64,000 nucleotides of DNA, taken from Paludibacteraceae bacterium (GTDB lineage: Bacteria; Bacteroidota; Bacteroidia; Bacteroidales; Paludibacteraceae). Below, one piece after another: positions 37,265 through 45,407 of the stretch; position 1 is the stretch's first letter; each line of letters opens with the position of its first letter. The position numbers and the translations under genes are program-made. Location of the stretch: contig JAFSKL010000028.1 of NCBI GenBank assembly GCA_017448985.1, positions 1 through 64,000 on the forward strand. The letters run 5' to 3'. The notes under the pieces were generated by a model. It was not told the DNA's origin. It did no database searches and saw only the letters and a list, made by a program, of their open reading frames with translations.

Positions 37265-38394
37265 TAGCGTTACAACGCTCGAAATACAAGCACCTGACGG
37301 ACGATGAATGGCGGTGGTTCTTGCAGCAGGTCGAGGGTCGCGAACGGACAGCGGACAAGCTGCCCGCTTTTGCGGCGATAGAAGACTGGTGGTATCCGGT
37401 AAGGCTGAGTTGTGAGCAGTGTTCGTCCGAACTCGCGGCCAAGTACAAAGCAAGCCTTGTCAGCGGCGAAAAGATGGCCGATTTGACAGGAGGCTACGGA
37501 GTAGATTCTTATTTTTTCAGCGATTCTTTTTCTTCGATAGACTATGTGGAGCAGAATGAAGAACTATGCCGGATTGCCGCACATAACTTCGCCAACAAAC
37601 TTATTACTATTCATAATACTTCTGCCGAAGAGTTTCTGCAAACGGCAGGGCAGTACGATTTGATTTTTCTTGATCCGGCTCGTCGGGACAGTCACGGCGG
37701 CAAGGTGTTTCGGTTGGAGGACTGTACGCCGAATGTGGTCGAGTTGCTCCCTACTATGCTCGTTCATGGCAAACGGCTGATGCTCAAACTCTCGCCGATG
37801 TTAGACCTGACACAAGCGTTAAAGAGTCTTTCAACTTTAAATTGGGACATCTATGTAGTGGCGATAAAGAATGAGGTCAAGGAGCTTCTATTGCTAAGCG
37901 GCGGTTCAGGACAAATAACATCGATAGATTTAGACAAAATGGACCAAGCATTTGTCTTCACGCGGGAAGAGGAATCCAACAGCAGGACCCTCGTCTGGGT
38001 CTTACAGCAGAGCGGTCTCACTTCTAACAGCGCAAGCGGTCTTTTCCTATACGAGCCCAACGCAGCCATTCTCAAGGCCGGGGCATATAAACTGGTGTCA
38101 GAGCGATTCGGGCTCGCCAAACTGGATGTAAACACGCATTTGTATGTTTCGGAGGACTTGGTAGCGGACTTCCCGGGACGAGTGTGGAAAATAGAATCTG
38201 AAATCAAAAATCAAAAATTTGCACGGCTCAGCCGATCGACAGAAATCACAAATGCCAATATCCTTTGCCGCAACTATCCCTTGACGCCGGAGCAGCTCAA
38301 GAAAAAACTGCGCCTTCGTGACGGAGGTACCGATTTCGTTATCGGCTGTCGCGTGAACGGCAAGCCTACTCTCTTCTTAGCCGAGCGTGTATAA
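37249..38394 (+). CDS. THUMP-like class I SAM methyltransferase
   Basis: 381 aa from TTG 37249, the only credible start, in an ATTGAAG repeat; it overlaps the upstream stop (TTGA). SAM-binding core: MADLTGGYGVDSYFFS (motif I), YVEQNEELCRIAAHNF, and the DPARRD catalytic-like motif after YDLIFL, as in RNA/DNA adenine-type or THUMP-associated methyltransferases of Bacteroidota. The C-terminal ~90 residues (LSRSTEITNANILCRNYPLTPEQLKKKLRLRDGG) resemble the THUMP-like domain. An in-frame insert SEIKNQKF (about residues 314-324) comes from an ATCAAAA repeat. Probable RNA target; specificity unknown. Confidence 0.85.
   Translation: MKIEDLALQRSKYKHLTDDEWRWFLQQVEGRERTADKLPAFAAIEDWWYPVRLSCEQCSSELAAKYKASLVSGEKMADLTGGYGVDSYFFSDSFSSIDYVEQNEELCRIAAHNFANKLITIHNTSAEEFLQTAGQYDLIFLDPARRDSHGGKVFRLEDCTPNVVELLPTMLVHGKRLMLKLSPMLDLTQALKSLSTLNWDIYVVAIKNEVKELLLLSGGSGQITSIDLDKMDQAFVFTREEESNSRTLVWVLQQSGLTSNSASGLFLYEPNAAILKAGAYKLVSERFGLAKLDVNTHLYVSEDLVADFPGRVWKIESEIKNQKFARLSRSTEITNANILCRNYPLTPEQLKKKLRLRDGGTDFVIGCRVNGKPTLFLAERV
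38190..38220 (+). repeat. in-frame 7-bp ATCAAAA repeat in the methyltransferase
   Basis: AATAGAATCTGAA ATCAAAA ATCAAAA ATT, encoding ESEIKNQKF. Confidence 0.75.
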
Positions 38395-38533
38395 TGCACT
38401 ACCTTCGGCACGCCCTTATTTGCGCGGCAAACAAGGAATCCTCCGAAAGTACGTTCGCACTATCGTGCAAACGCCAATCTTTTGCTCCAAAAACTAAAAT
38501 TATGCAAGCATATTTTATTTTTTGCAACAAAAT

Positions 38534-38565
38534 CTTGCACATTTCGAAAATTTGTTGTACCTTTG
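38534..38565 (+). promoter_or_regulatory. Bacteroides-type promoter of murF-alr
   Basis: CTTG at 38534 and TACCTTTG at 38558, 24-nt phase, 19 bp before the ATG. The rest of the 190-bp gap shows nothing else. Confidence 0.88.
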
Positions 38566-38584
38566 TGCCCAAATTGAATAGATT

Positions 38585-40486
38585 ATGCATTTATCGGAAA
38601 TAAAACGAGTCATTGGCTCCATGGCAGAGGTGTCGGGTCCGGACGATCTGGACATCCGTCATTTGTTGACGGACAGCAGGCAGTTGAAAGCCAAGAACAC
38701 CCTCTTCTTTGCTATTAAGACGGAGAAGAATGATGGGGCGAGATATATCCCGGAACTGAAAGAGAAAGGTGTACAGGCGTTTGTGACGGGCGATTCATTG
38801 GCCGCGTTGCAGGCGCTTGCTGCATATGTACGGAGTCAGTTCCGGGGTACCGTGATCGGTATCACCGGCTCGAACGGCAAGACGGTCGTCAAAGAATGGC
38901 TCTACCAACTGCTCAAAGACGATTATACCGTCATACGGAGCCCGAAATCGTACAACTCGCAGATCGGCGTTCCGCTAAGCGTTTGGCAGTTAGAACCCCT
39001 CCTAACCTCCCCTCAAGGGGAGGAACACCCTCTCTTGGGGAGAGGGACGGGGAGAGGTTCTCTCGCCATCTTCGAAGCCGGTATATCCCAGCCGGGCGAG
39101 ATGGAGAAGCTGGAGCGGATCATAAGGCCGACAATTGGGGTAATCACATATATCGGCCACGAGCACGACGAGAACTTCGCATCGCTGGAGCAGAAGCGCG
39201 AGGAGAAAATGAAGCTGTTTGTGCATTCGGAGACGGTGATCGAGGACCCGACGCATCAGAATGTGCGCACTTGTGCAGCGGTGATGCGGGCGTTAGGTTA
39301 CGACGAAGAGACGATAGCCCGTCGCATCCTGCAGCAGACCCACGAGACGGTACTCAAAGTGAACTTGTCGGCGCTCATCGACAATGTGCGGTACTTCCGC
39401 AGCAAGCTGAAACCCGAGACCAAGCTGACCTGTATGGTCAAGGCTTTTGCCTACGGCGCCGGCAGTGTGGAAGTGAGCAAGGCACTACAGAATGGACAAT
39501 GGACAATGGACAATGGACAATGTGCGAATCTGGTCGATTACCTGGCGGTGGCGGTGGCGGACGAAGGCGTGGAACTGCGTCGCGCGGGTATCACGCTGCC
39601 GATCATCATCATGGACCCCGAAGTGGCGGCTATGGACCTCATTCTCGAGAACAACCTCGAGCCGAATGTCTATTCGCATCAGTCGCTCAAGACCGTCATC
39701 GCAGCCGCCGAGGCCAAGGGTCTGGAGAATGTGCCTATTCATGTGAAGATCGATAGCGGTATGCACAGGTTGGGTTTCTATAAGGAAGATATGCCTTGGC
39801 TCATCGACAAACTGCATTCGACCAAAGCGGTGCGGGTGGCTTCTGTCTTCTCGCACTTGGCGGGCAGCGACGAGCCCCAATTCGATGACTTCACGCTCGA
39901 GCAGATACACTATTTCGACACCTGCGCTGAGGAACTAAAAAAAGCCCTCTCCCTTGAGGGGAGAGATGGAGAGAGGTTCCCCATCCTCAAGCATATATGC
40001 AATAGTGCGGGTATAGAACGTTTTGCGGAGTACCAATTCAACATGTGCCGTTTGGGCATAGGGCTATACGGTTTCTCTTTCGCGGGCGCGCAATTGCGTA
40101 ATGTGTGTACCTTAGAGACCACTATCCTCTCCGTCAAGACCGTCAAATCGGGCGAGACGATTGGTTACGGCCGTCACACCACGCTCAGCGAGGACCGGAC
40201 CATAGCGGTGATACCTATCGGTTATGCCGACGGTTTCGACCGGCGCTTCTCCAATTACGGCGGCGAGGTGTGGGTCCGCGGCAAGCGTTGTCCCGTAGTC
40301 GGGAATGTGTGTATGGACCAGGCCATGGTTGATGTGACCGGCGCCGATGCCCGTCCGGGCGACATAGCCGAAGTGTTCGGAGAACATATGCCCTTGCAAG
40401 AACTCGCCGACAAGCTCGGCACTATCACATACGAAATACTAACATCCGTCTCCCGCCGTGTCCAACGAGTCTATTTCTACGAATAA
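38585..40486 (+). CDS. MurF-alanine racemase fusion with internally deleted MurF half
   Basis: 633 aa; Bacteroidetes MurF-Alr fusions are usually about 820. N-terminal Mur ligase domain and Walker-like ATP loop are present (IGITGSNGKTVVKEWLY), then AIFEAGISQPGEMEKLERI and TYIGHEHDENF. After KLFVHSETVIED the sequence jumps to a remnant of the MurF middle (CAAVMRALGYDEETIARRI) and then straight to the Alr start (HETVLKVNLSALIDNVRYF). The late central domain and the whole D-Ala-D-Ala-binding C-terminal domain of MurF are missing. The racemase half looks intact: PLP lysine in MVKAFAYG, HICNSAGIERF, GYGRHT catalytic Tyr, GYADGFDR and NVCMDQ. Three repeat inserts are in frame (about 137-159, 303-313, 454-465). 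Racemase activity is likely; ligase activity is doubtful. Confidence 0.9.
   Translation: MHLSEIKRVIGSMAEVSGPDDLDIRHLLTDSRQLKAKNTLFFAIKTEKNDGARYIPELKEKGVQAFVTGDSLAALQALAAYVRSQFRGTVIGITGSNGKTVVKEWLYQLLKDDYTVIRSPKSYNSQIGVPLSVWQLEPLLTSPQGEEHPLLGRGTGRGSLAIFEAGISQPGEMEKLERIIRPTIGVITYIGHEHDENFASLEQKREEKMKLFVHSETVIEDPTHQNVRTCAAVMRALGYDEETIARRILQQTHETVLKVNLSALIDNVRYFRSKLKPETKLTCMVKAFAYGAGSVEVSKALQNGQWTMDNGQCANLVDYLAVAVADEGVELRRAGITLPIIIMDPEVAAMDLILENNLEPNVYSHQSLKTVIAAAEAKGLENVPIHVKIDSGMHRLGFYKEDMPWLIDKLHSTKAVRVASVFSHLAGSDEPQFDDFTLEQIHYFDTCAEELKKALSLEGRDGERFPILKHICNSAGIERFAEYQFNMCRLGIGLYGFSFAGAQLRNVCTLETTILSVKTVKSGETIGYGRHTTLSEDRTIAVIPIGYADGFDRRFSNYGGEVWVRGKRCPVVGNVCMDQAMVDVTGADARPGDIAEVFGEHMPLQELADKLGTITYEILTSVSRRVQRVYFYE
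38993..39061 (+). repeat. double palindromic coding element in murF
   Basis: CCTCCCCTCAAGGGGAGG followed by CCCTCTCTTGGGGAGAGGG: two stacked inverted repeats, encoding about 22 extra residues (PLLTSPQGEEHPLLGRGTGR) between SVWQ and AIFEAGISQPGE. Confidence 0.85.
39491..39523 (+). repeat. in-frame 7-bp AATGGAC repeat in alr
   Basis: Four and a half perfect AATGGAC units, encoding NGQWTMDNGQ directly after the first racemase helix. Confidence 0.93.
39944..39977 (+). repeat. palindromic coding element (SLEGRDGER) in alr
   Basis: CCTCTCCCTTGAGGGGAGAG inverted repeat read as LSLEGRDGERF before the conserved HICNSAGIERF. Confidence 0.88.
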
Positions 40487-41231
40487 GCTGACGATCGGCT
40501 ACCGAGTACAGAATACAGAGTACAGAGTACAGACCGATTTAGACTTTGCGTTACAGCAAGGCGAATTGGTGTGTATGTTGGGTCCTAACGGCTGTGGCAA
40601 ATCGACCCTGTTACGGACCTTAGCCGGTCTCCAACCGCCGCTTTCCGGAGAATACAGAATACAGAGTACAGAGTACAGACCGGAAAAGGCAGTAGCACTG
40701 GTGTTAACGGAGCGGCTGTCGCTGGAGAACACGACGGTGCATGATGTGGTGGCGATGGGGCGGTATCCGTACACCTCGTTCTTAGGCGGCCTCACGCCGG
40801 AAGACGAAGCCATCATCTCCGAATCATTGGAGCAAGTCGGTTTTACCGGAATACCGGAATCACGGGATACCGGTATATCGAAAAGCTTTTTCAACAATCA
40901 CTCAGACGGCGAGAAGCAGCGCATCCTGATCGCCAAGGCGTTGGCGCAACAGACGCCGATCATCCTGTTGGATGAGCCGACGGCGCATCTGGACTTGCCA
41001 CACCGGATATTGATCCTGCGCTTGCTACGGACGCTGGCTCACGAGCAGGGCAAGACGGTGTTGATCTCGACCCACGAACTCGATCTGGCGCTGGCGCTCA
41101 GTGACCGCATCCTGCTGATGACACCCAGACGCGGCATCCGACTCGACACCGCCGAACACTTGAAGAAAGCCGACGCTTTCACCGATGCCTTCGGCATGGA
41201 CATCTTTAAACCCGGAGCGTCCTTCCGTTGA
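40458..41231 (+). CDS. ABC transporter ATPase (iron-siderophore/cobalamin type)
   Basis: 257 aa from GTG 40458, overlapping the murF-alr end by 29 bp. Walker A GPNGCGKST; the signature region reads NHSDGEKQR (degenerate from LSGGQ but like the SDGE form common in Bacteroidetes FecE/BtuD proteins); Walker B IILLDEPTAHLD; H-loop STHELD. The VVAMGRYPYTSFLGGLTPED segment is typical of FecE/FhuC-type importers. Three in-frame repeat inserts (about residues 16-26 EYRVQ, 65-75 EYRIQSTEYR, 131-143) fall in loops, one just after Walker A. No permease or binding protein is adjacent, so the partner and substrate are unknown. Confidence 0.87.
   Translation: MSNESISTNKLTIGYRVQNTEYRVQTDLDFALQQGELVCMLGPNGCGKSTLLRTLAGLQPPLSGEYRIQSTEYRPEKAVALVLTERLSLENTTVHDVVAMGRYPYTSFLGGLTPEDEAIISESLEQVGFTGIPESRDTGISKSFFNNHSDGEKQRILIAKALAQQTPIILLDEPTAHLDLPHRILILRLLRTLAHEQGKTVLISTHELDLALALSDRILLMTPRRGIRLDTAEHLKKADAFTDAFGMDIFKPGASFR
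40504..40534 (+). repeat. in-frame 7-bp AGTACAG repeat in the ABC ATPase
   Basis: AGTACAG AATACAG AGTACAG AGTACAG, encoding RVQNTEYRVQT near the N-terminus. Confidence 0.92.
40648..40681 (+). repeat. second in-frame AGTACAG repeat in the ABC ATPase
   Basis: AATACAG AATACAG AGTACAG AGTACAG, encoding EYRIQSTEYR after the Walker A helix. Nearly identical to the copy 144 bp upstream. Confidence 0.92.
40846..40885 (+). repeat. in-frame 8-bp ACCGGAAT repeat in the ABC ATPase
   Basis: ACCGGAAT ACCGGAAT CACGGGAT ACCGGTAT, encoding TGIPESRDTGIS before the signature motif. Confidence 0.75.
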
Positions 41232-41237
41232 AGCGGA

Positions 41238-41868
41238 ATGAAGTCCGTGACCGCTCCGCCTAGAAAGGTAATAATAAAAAAAATCAATACAAATAGGCGG
41301 AAATTTTATTTCTTTTTGGCAGCGATGTGCTGCGCAATGATGAGCCTGGTAAGCGTTCAAAGCGCAAAGGCAGAGATTCTTGTGACAGGAATAACACCGA
41401 TTGATTCGATTGATGCGCCGAGGTACATCACGGACATAAAGTTCGATCCGGAGACACGCACTTTGAAGTTCAACGACACATACAAAAACGATGAGGTTCT
41501 GAATAGCATGTATTGGGTCTATGTGTATTATCGAACGAAAAAAACATCCTTATATTCCTGGAAGGAAACACGGGTTGGGACCACGATTTCAGCAATATCA
41601 TTTGCGACATGACCATTACTGCGATATTCTCCTATCAGGACTTAAGCGGCATCTGTGGACCGAAACTGACCTAGGTGTATGACGAAGCATCGAAGAGTGG
41701 AAAGAGTTCGACATTCAGGAGGAAACCGGCACACCGACCGGCATCGACCTTACTTCCTTCCCTTCAGGGGAGGGCCGGGGTGAGGCTTCCAAAATCCTCC
41801 GCGACGGCCATCTCTATATCCTCGTCGGTGACCGCATCTACGACGCAACGGGACGGTTGGTTAAATAA
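41238..41868 (+). pseudogene. decayed secreted surface-protein gene (BspA-like ends)
   Basis: Starts with a signal peptide (FFLAAMCCAMMSLVSVQSAKA) and about 70 good residues (ITPIDSIDAPRYITDIKFDPETRTL), then the frame is lost near 41535-41560. The next frame continues GNTGWDHDFSNIICDMTITAIF and stops at TAG. A third segment (about 41695-41868) encodes EEWKEFDIQEETGTPTGIDL and ends KILRDGHLYILVGDRIYDATGRLVK, the same tail as the giant LRR protein at 4322. So the two ends of an LRR-type surface protein survive with a collapsed middle. A copy of the palindromic element lies in the tail. Confidence 0.72.
41753..41790 (+). repeat. palindromic element copy in the pseudogene
   Basis: CTTCCCTTCAGGGGAGGGCC plus GGGGTGAGGC, the kbl/serS element in another reading frame (PSGEGRGEAS). 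Confidence 0.8.
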
Positions 41869-41929
41869 CTAAAAAAGCGCTTTCGGAAAAATAAAACATT
41901 TCACCCCTCGAAATCCAATAGTGGTTATC

Positions 41930-41976
41930 TCGTGGTCAAACCGTGCTCAAACCGTGGTCAAACCGTGATCTCAAAT
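41930..41976. repeat. 11-bp GTGGTCAAACC repeat
   Basis: GTGGTCAAACC GTGCTCAAACC GTGGTCAAACC GTGATCTCA: three and a half 11-bp units between the pseudogene and dxs. Confidence 0.9.
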
Positions 41977-42025
41977 TAAACATTTTCAAACCACTATTTG
42001 ATGATGCAAATCACTAAACAAACGG

Positions 42026-42052
42026 AAAAAAGCGCCCCAAAAGCGCTTTTTT
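42026..42052. terminator. bidirectional terminator upstream of dxs
   Basis: AAAAAAGCGC-loop-GCGCTTTTTT. It ends any transcript from murF-alr-ABC before the dxs promoter. Confidence 0.88.
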
Positions 42053-42061
42053 CTGTAAAAA

Positions 42062-42093
42062 TTTGCATATATGCAAAATTTTTCGTACCTTTG
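42062..42093 (+). promoter_or_regulatory. Bacteroides-type promoter of the dxs operon
   Basis: TTTGCATATATGCAAA palindrome over the -33 box and TACCTTTG at 42086, 24-nt phase, 42 bp before the start. Confidence 0.9.
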
Positions 42094-42135
42094 CGGCCGA
42101 TTTTAGTTTGCGTAAGTACGCGCATATAAGAAATA

Positions 42136-44106
42136 GTGGAGTATAAGTATATCAATACGATTGATTCGCCGGCGGATTTGAAGAAGCTGAAGGTGGAAGA
42201 GTTGCCGGCGGTGTGTGCGGAATTGCGGCAGTTTATCATTGAGACGCTGAGCAAGCATCCCGGGCATCTGGGTTCGTCGTTGGGAACGATTGAGCTGACG
42301 GTAGCGCTGCACTATGTGTTCGACACGCCGGCAGACAAGTTAGTCTGGGATGTGGGGCATCAGGCTTATGCACACAAGATCCTGACCGGCCGTCGGGACC
42401 GCTTTCCGACCAACAGGCAGTTCAAGGGACTGAGTCCGTTCACCAATCCTGCCGAGAGCGAGTACGATGCGTTCATTGCGGGACACGCTTCCAACTCGAT
42501 TTCCGCTGCGCTGGGAATTGAAGTTGGAAATGGAAAATTGAAAATGGACAATGGAAAATGTTCCAATGTCGTGGCCATCATCGGCGACGGGGCGATGACA
42601 GGCGGTTTGGCGTTCGAGGGACTGAACAACACCTCGATGGACAAGAACAACCTGCTCATTGTGCTCAACGACAACAACATGGCCATTGACCCGCTCAAAG
42701 GCGGTATCACGCAGTACCTGGTGGATCTGACGACGAGTGCGGGGTACAACAAACTGCGCTGGCGTTTGTACCAGTTGGCGGCCAAGCTGCACTTGGTGGA
42801 CGAGGAGCGGCGGAAAGCCATCTTGCGGCGGAACAACACCTGGAAAGCCTCGCTGAGCAAGCAGCAGAACAATATCTTCACGGGTCTCAACATCCGCTAT
42901 TTCGGTCCGACGGACGGACATGATGTGGAAGGGCTGGTGCGGATCCTGAGCGAGATAAAGAACCATCGCGGCCCCAAAGTGCTGCATATACTGACGAAGA
43001 AAGGTAAGGGCTATGCGCCGGCGGAGAACGATCAGACGGTTTGGCACGCACCCGGGGAGTTTGACGTTGCCACGGGGCAACGATCAATGGACAATGGACA
43101 ATGGAAAATGGAAAATCCTCCATTGTGGCAAGAGGTGTTTGGCGAGACGCTGCTGGAGCTGGCGAAGAAGAACGAAAAGATAGTGGGTATCACGCCGGCG
43201 ATGCCAAGCGGATGCAGTATGTGCATCATGCAGAAAGAGTTGCCGGACAGGGTGTTCGATGTGGGCATTGCCGAAGGACACGCGGTGACATTCAGTGCCG
43301 GTCTCGCCAAAGCGGGTATGCTGCCCTACTGCAATATCTACTCGACTTTCCTGCAACGGGCATACGACAATATCGTTCACGATGTGGCATTGCAGAACCT
43401 GCATGTGGTACTGTGTATCGACCGCGCGGGCATCGTGGGCAACGACGGCGCGACACACCACGGACTGCTGGACATAGCGTACTTGCGGCCGATACCGAAC
43501 ATGCAGATCTGTGCTCCGCGGACCGCTGAGGACCTGCGCGAGATGCTCTGCCTCGCAGAAAAACTCGACGGACCTATAGCCATCAGGTATCCGAGAGGAC
43601 GGACGCCACAAATGGAAAATGGAAAATGGGAAATGGAAAATGTGCGGTATGGCAAGGGCGTGAAGCTTCGCGACGGAGAGGACATGGCCGTATTATCGAT
43701 AGGCGCTATCGGCAATGCCGTGAGCGAAGCCATTGAGTCTATCAGTCCGAAGGACGATCTATCAGCAAAGCGGTCTGTCAGTGAAACGGTCTGTCAGTCC
43801 GAAGGACGGTCTGCGAGCATCGCGCACTACGACATGCGGTGGGTGAAGCCGTTGGACGAGGAGTTGCTGCACGAAGTGGGACGCAAGTTCAAGACCATCG
43901 TGACAGCCGAAGACGGGATGATCGCCGGCGGTTTCGGCAGTGCCGTACTCGAATGGATGGCCGAACACGGTTACAGCCCCAGAGTGATACGGTTGGGCGT
44001 GAACGACCAGTTCGTCGAGCACGGTTCCACCAAAGAATTGTACCATTTGTTGAAATTAGATAAAGAAGGATTATGCGAATCGTTATTGCAGGCGCTGGCG
44101 AAGTAG
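42136..44106 (+). CDS. dxs: 1-deoxy-D-xylulose-5-phosphate synthase with four repeat inserts
   Basis: 656 aa from GTG 42136 ([24 protein letters not shown]). First enzyme of the MEP isoprenoid pathway: condenses pyruvate and glyceraldehyde-3-phosphate using thiamine diphosphate. Seen: [22 protein letters not shown] motif [40 protein letters not shown] and [15 protein letters not shown]. Four in-frame inserts occupy loops: [13 protein letters not shown] (about 130-143), [11 protein letters not shown] (316-328), [10 protein letters not shown] (492-503) and a longer [18 protein letters not shown] (534-560). All catalytic motifs remain. First gene of a tight operon: trkA overlaps its end by 34 bp. 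Confidence 0.96.
   Translation: MEYKYINTIDSPADLKKLKVEELPAVCAELRQFIIETLSKHPGHLGSSLGTIELTVALHYVFDTPADKLVWDVGHQAYAHKILTGRRDRFPTNRQFKGLSPFTNPAESEYDAFIAGHASNSISAALGIEVGNGKLKMDNGKCSNVVAIIGDGAMTGGLAFEGLNNTSMDKNNLLIVLNDNNMAIDPLKGGITQYLVDLTTSAGYNKLRWRLYQLAAKLHLVDEERRKAILRRNNTWKASLSKQQNNIFTGLNIRYFGPTDGHDVEGLVRILSEIKNHRGPKVLHILTKKGKGYAPAENDQTVWHAPGEFDVATGQRSMDNGQWKMENPPLWQEVFGETLLELAKKNEKIVGITPAMPSGCSMCIMQKELPDRVFDVGIAEGHAVTFSAGLAKAGMLPYCNIYSTFLQRAYDNIVHDVALQNLHVVLCIDRAGIVGNDGATHHGLLDIAYLRPIPNMQICAPRTAEDLREMLCLAEKLDGPIAIRYPRGRTPQMENGKWEMENVRYGKGVKLRDGEDMAVLSIGAIGNAVSEAIESISPKDDLSAKRSVSETVCQSEGRSASIAHYDMRWVKPLDEELLHEVGRKFKTIVTAEDGMIAGGFGSAVLEWMAEHGYSPRVIRLGVNDQFVEHGSTKELYHLLKLDKEGLCESLLQALAK
42522..42563 (+). 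repeat. in-frame 7-bp ATGGAAA repeat in dxs (1 of 3)
   Basis: AATGGAA AATTGAA AATGGAC AATGGAA AATG, replacing the loop before VVAIIGDGA. Confidence 0.92.
43084..43121 (+). repeat. in-frame 7-bp ATGGACA repeat in dxs (2 of 3)
   Basis: Five ATGGACA/ATGGAAA units in the linker between the first two domains. Confidence 0.92.
43609..43643 (+). repeat. in-frame 7-bp ATGGAAA repeat in dxs (3 of 3)
   Basis: AATGGAA AATGGAA AATGGGA AATGGAA AATG after the conserved IRYPRG motif. Confidence 0.92.
43735..43812 (+). repeat. in-frame irregular repeat (GGTCTGTCAGT) in dxs
   Basis: GACGATCTATCAG, GCGGTCTGTCAGT, ACGGTCTGTCAGT and GACGGTCTG motifs, with AGTCCGAAGGACG at both ends. It adds about 25 residues in front of [13 protein letters not shown]. 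Confidence 0.75.
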
Positions 44107-45407
44107 GTACGCACTTGGCGAAGCTGCTGAGCCGCGAGAACATGGAGATCAGCCTCTTGGACGAACGAGAGGAGCGTTTGGGCGACCTGAGTGCCAACTA
44201 CGACATGTTGACACGCGTGGGCAATCCGACATCCATTCATGACTTGCGCGAGATGGGCGTGAAAGACTGTGACCTGTTCATCTCCGTTACTCCGCACGAG
44301 ACGGAGAACATGACAGCGTGCTTGATAGCCAACGCGTTGGGCGCCAAAAGGACCTTGGCGCGTATCGACAACTACGAGTACCTGCTGCCGGAGAACAAGA
44401 AGTTCTTCGAGAACATGGGTCTGAACCACCTCATTTATCCGGAAGTGCTGGCAGCGAACGAGATAGAAGAGAGTCTGCGGACCAACTGGATGCGCTATCA
44501 CCTCCATTTAGGTCAAGGCGCCTTGGAGCTGTGCGTGATCAAAGTGCGTGAGTCGGCCAAGATTCTCGGACGGACCTTCGCCAGCGGTGTGTATAATCAC
44601 GGCAAGTACCGCATCGTGGCAATCAAGCGCGAGCAGGAGACGATCATCCCGCGAGGCAGTGATGCAGTGCTGGTAGGCGATATGATCTACTGCGTATGCC
44701 CCAAAGAGAACATGGAGTATATGCGTGAGGAGTTGGGCAAGCCCAAACGCGAGATCAAGAATGTCATCTTCTTCGGCGGTGACCGCATAGCCCGCAAAGC
44801 AGCCACGGAGCTGATGAACGAGATGAACATCAAGGTGATTGAGAAAGACCGTGAGCTGTGTAACATCCTGAGCGACAAAGTACCCAAGGCGTTGGTGATC
44901 AATGCCGACGGGTCGGACATGAACATACTGAAAGAGGAAGGTATTCAGGACGCGGATGCATTCGTGGCGGTGACGGACAGCAGCGAGGCGAACATCTTTG
45001 CTTGCCTGGCGGCGAAGCGCTTCGGTGTGCGCAAGACGATAGCCGAAGTGGAGAACCTCGATTATATCCCCATGGCGGAAGGTCTGGATATAGGTACAGT
45101 GCTCAACAAGAAGACGATCGCCGCCAGCTATATCTACCAGATGTTGCTGGATGCGAGTGTGCGCGGTGTGCATAACCTGACGAGTGCCGACGCGGAGATA
45201 GTGGAGTTCTACGCCAAAGAGGGCAGCAACATCACGCGGCACAGAGTGCGCAACCTGGACCTGCCGGCAGAGGCGAACATAGGCGGTATAGTGCGGGCTG
45301 GCGAAGGTATCCTCGTGAACGGCGAGACGCAGATCATTGCCGGAGACCTGGTAGTGGTGTTCTGCAAGAGCCATGTGATTAGAGACTTAGAGCGATTCTT
45401 CAAATGA
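44073..45407 (+). CDS. trkA: Trk potassium uptake protein TrkA
   Basis: 444 aa cytoplasmic gating subunit. Two RCK/NAD-binding halves: [19 protein letters not shown] at the N-terminus and a second Rossmann region from about residue 228 ([19 protein letters not shown]), each followed by a TrkA_C domain ([37 protein letters not shown]). Overlaps the end of dxs by 34 bp and overlaps trkH by ATGA, so K+ uptake is coupled to the isoprenoid gene. Confidence 0.96.
   Translation: MRIVIAGAGEVGTHLAKLLSRENMEISLLDEREERLGDLSANYDMLTRVGNPTSIHDLREMGVKDCDLFISVTPHETENMTACLIANALGAKRTLARIDNYEYLLPENKKFFENMGLNHLIYPEVLAANEIEESLRTNWMRYHLHLGQGALELCVIKVRESAKILGRTFASGVYNHGKYRIVAIKREQETIIPRGSDAVLVGDMIYCVCPKENMEYMREELGKPKREIKNVIFFGGDRIARKAATELMNEMNIKVIEKDRELCNILSDKVPKALVINADGSDMNILKEEGIQDADAFVAVTDSSEANIFACLAAKRFGVRKTIAEVENLDYIPMAEGLDIGTVLNKKTIAASYIYQMLLDASVRGVHNLTSADAEIVEFYAKEGSNITRHRVRNLDLPAEANIGGIVRAGEGILVNGETQIIAGDLVVVFCKSHVIRDLERFFK

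Noticed and set aside
41675..41872. 65-aa frame after the surface-protein fragment as a gene
   Set aside because: It is in the wrong frame for the tail that matches the LRR protein; the region is better read as a pseudogene.
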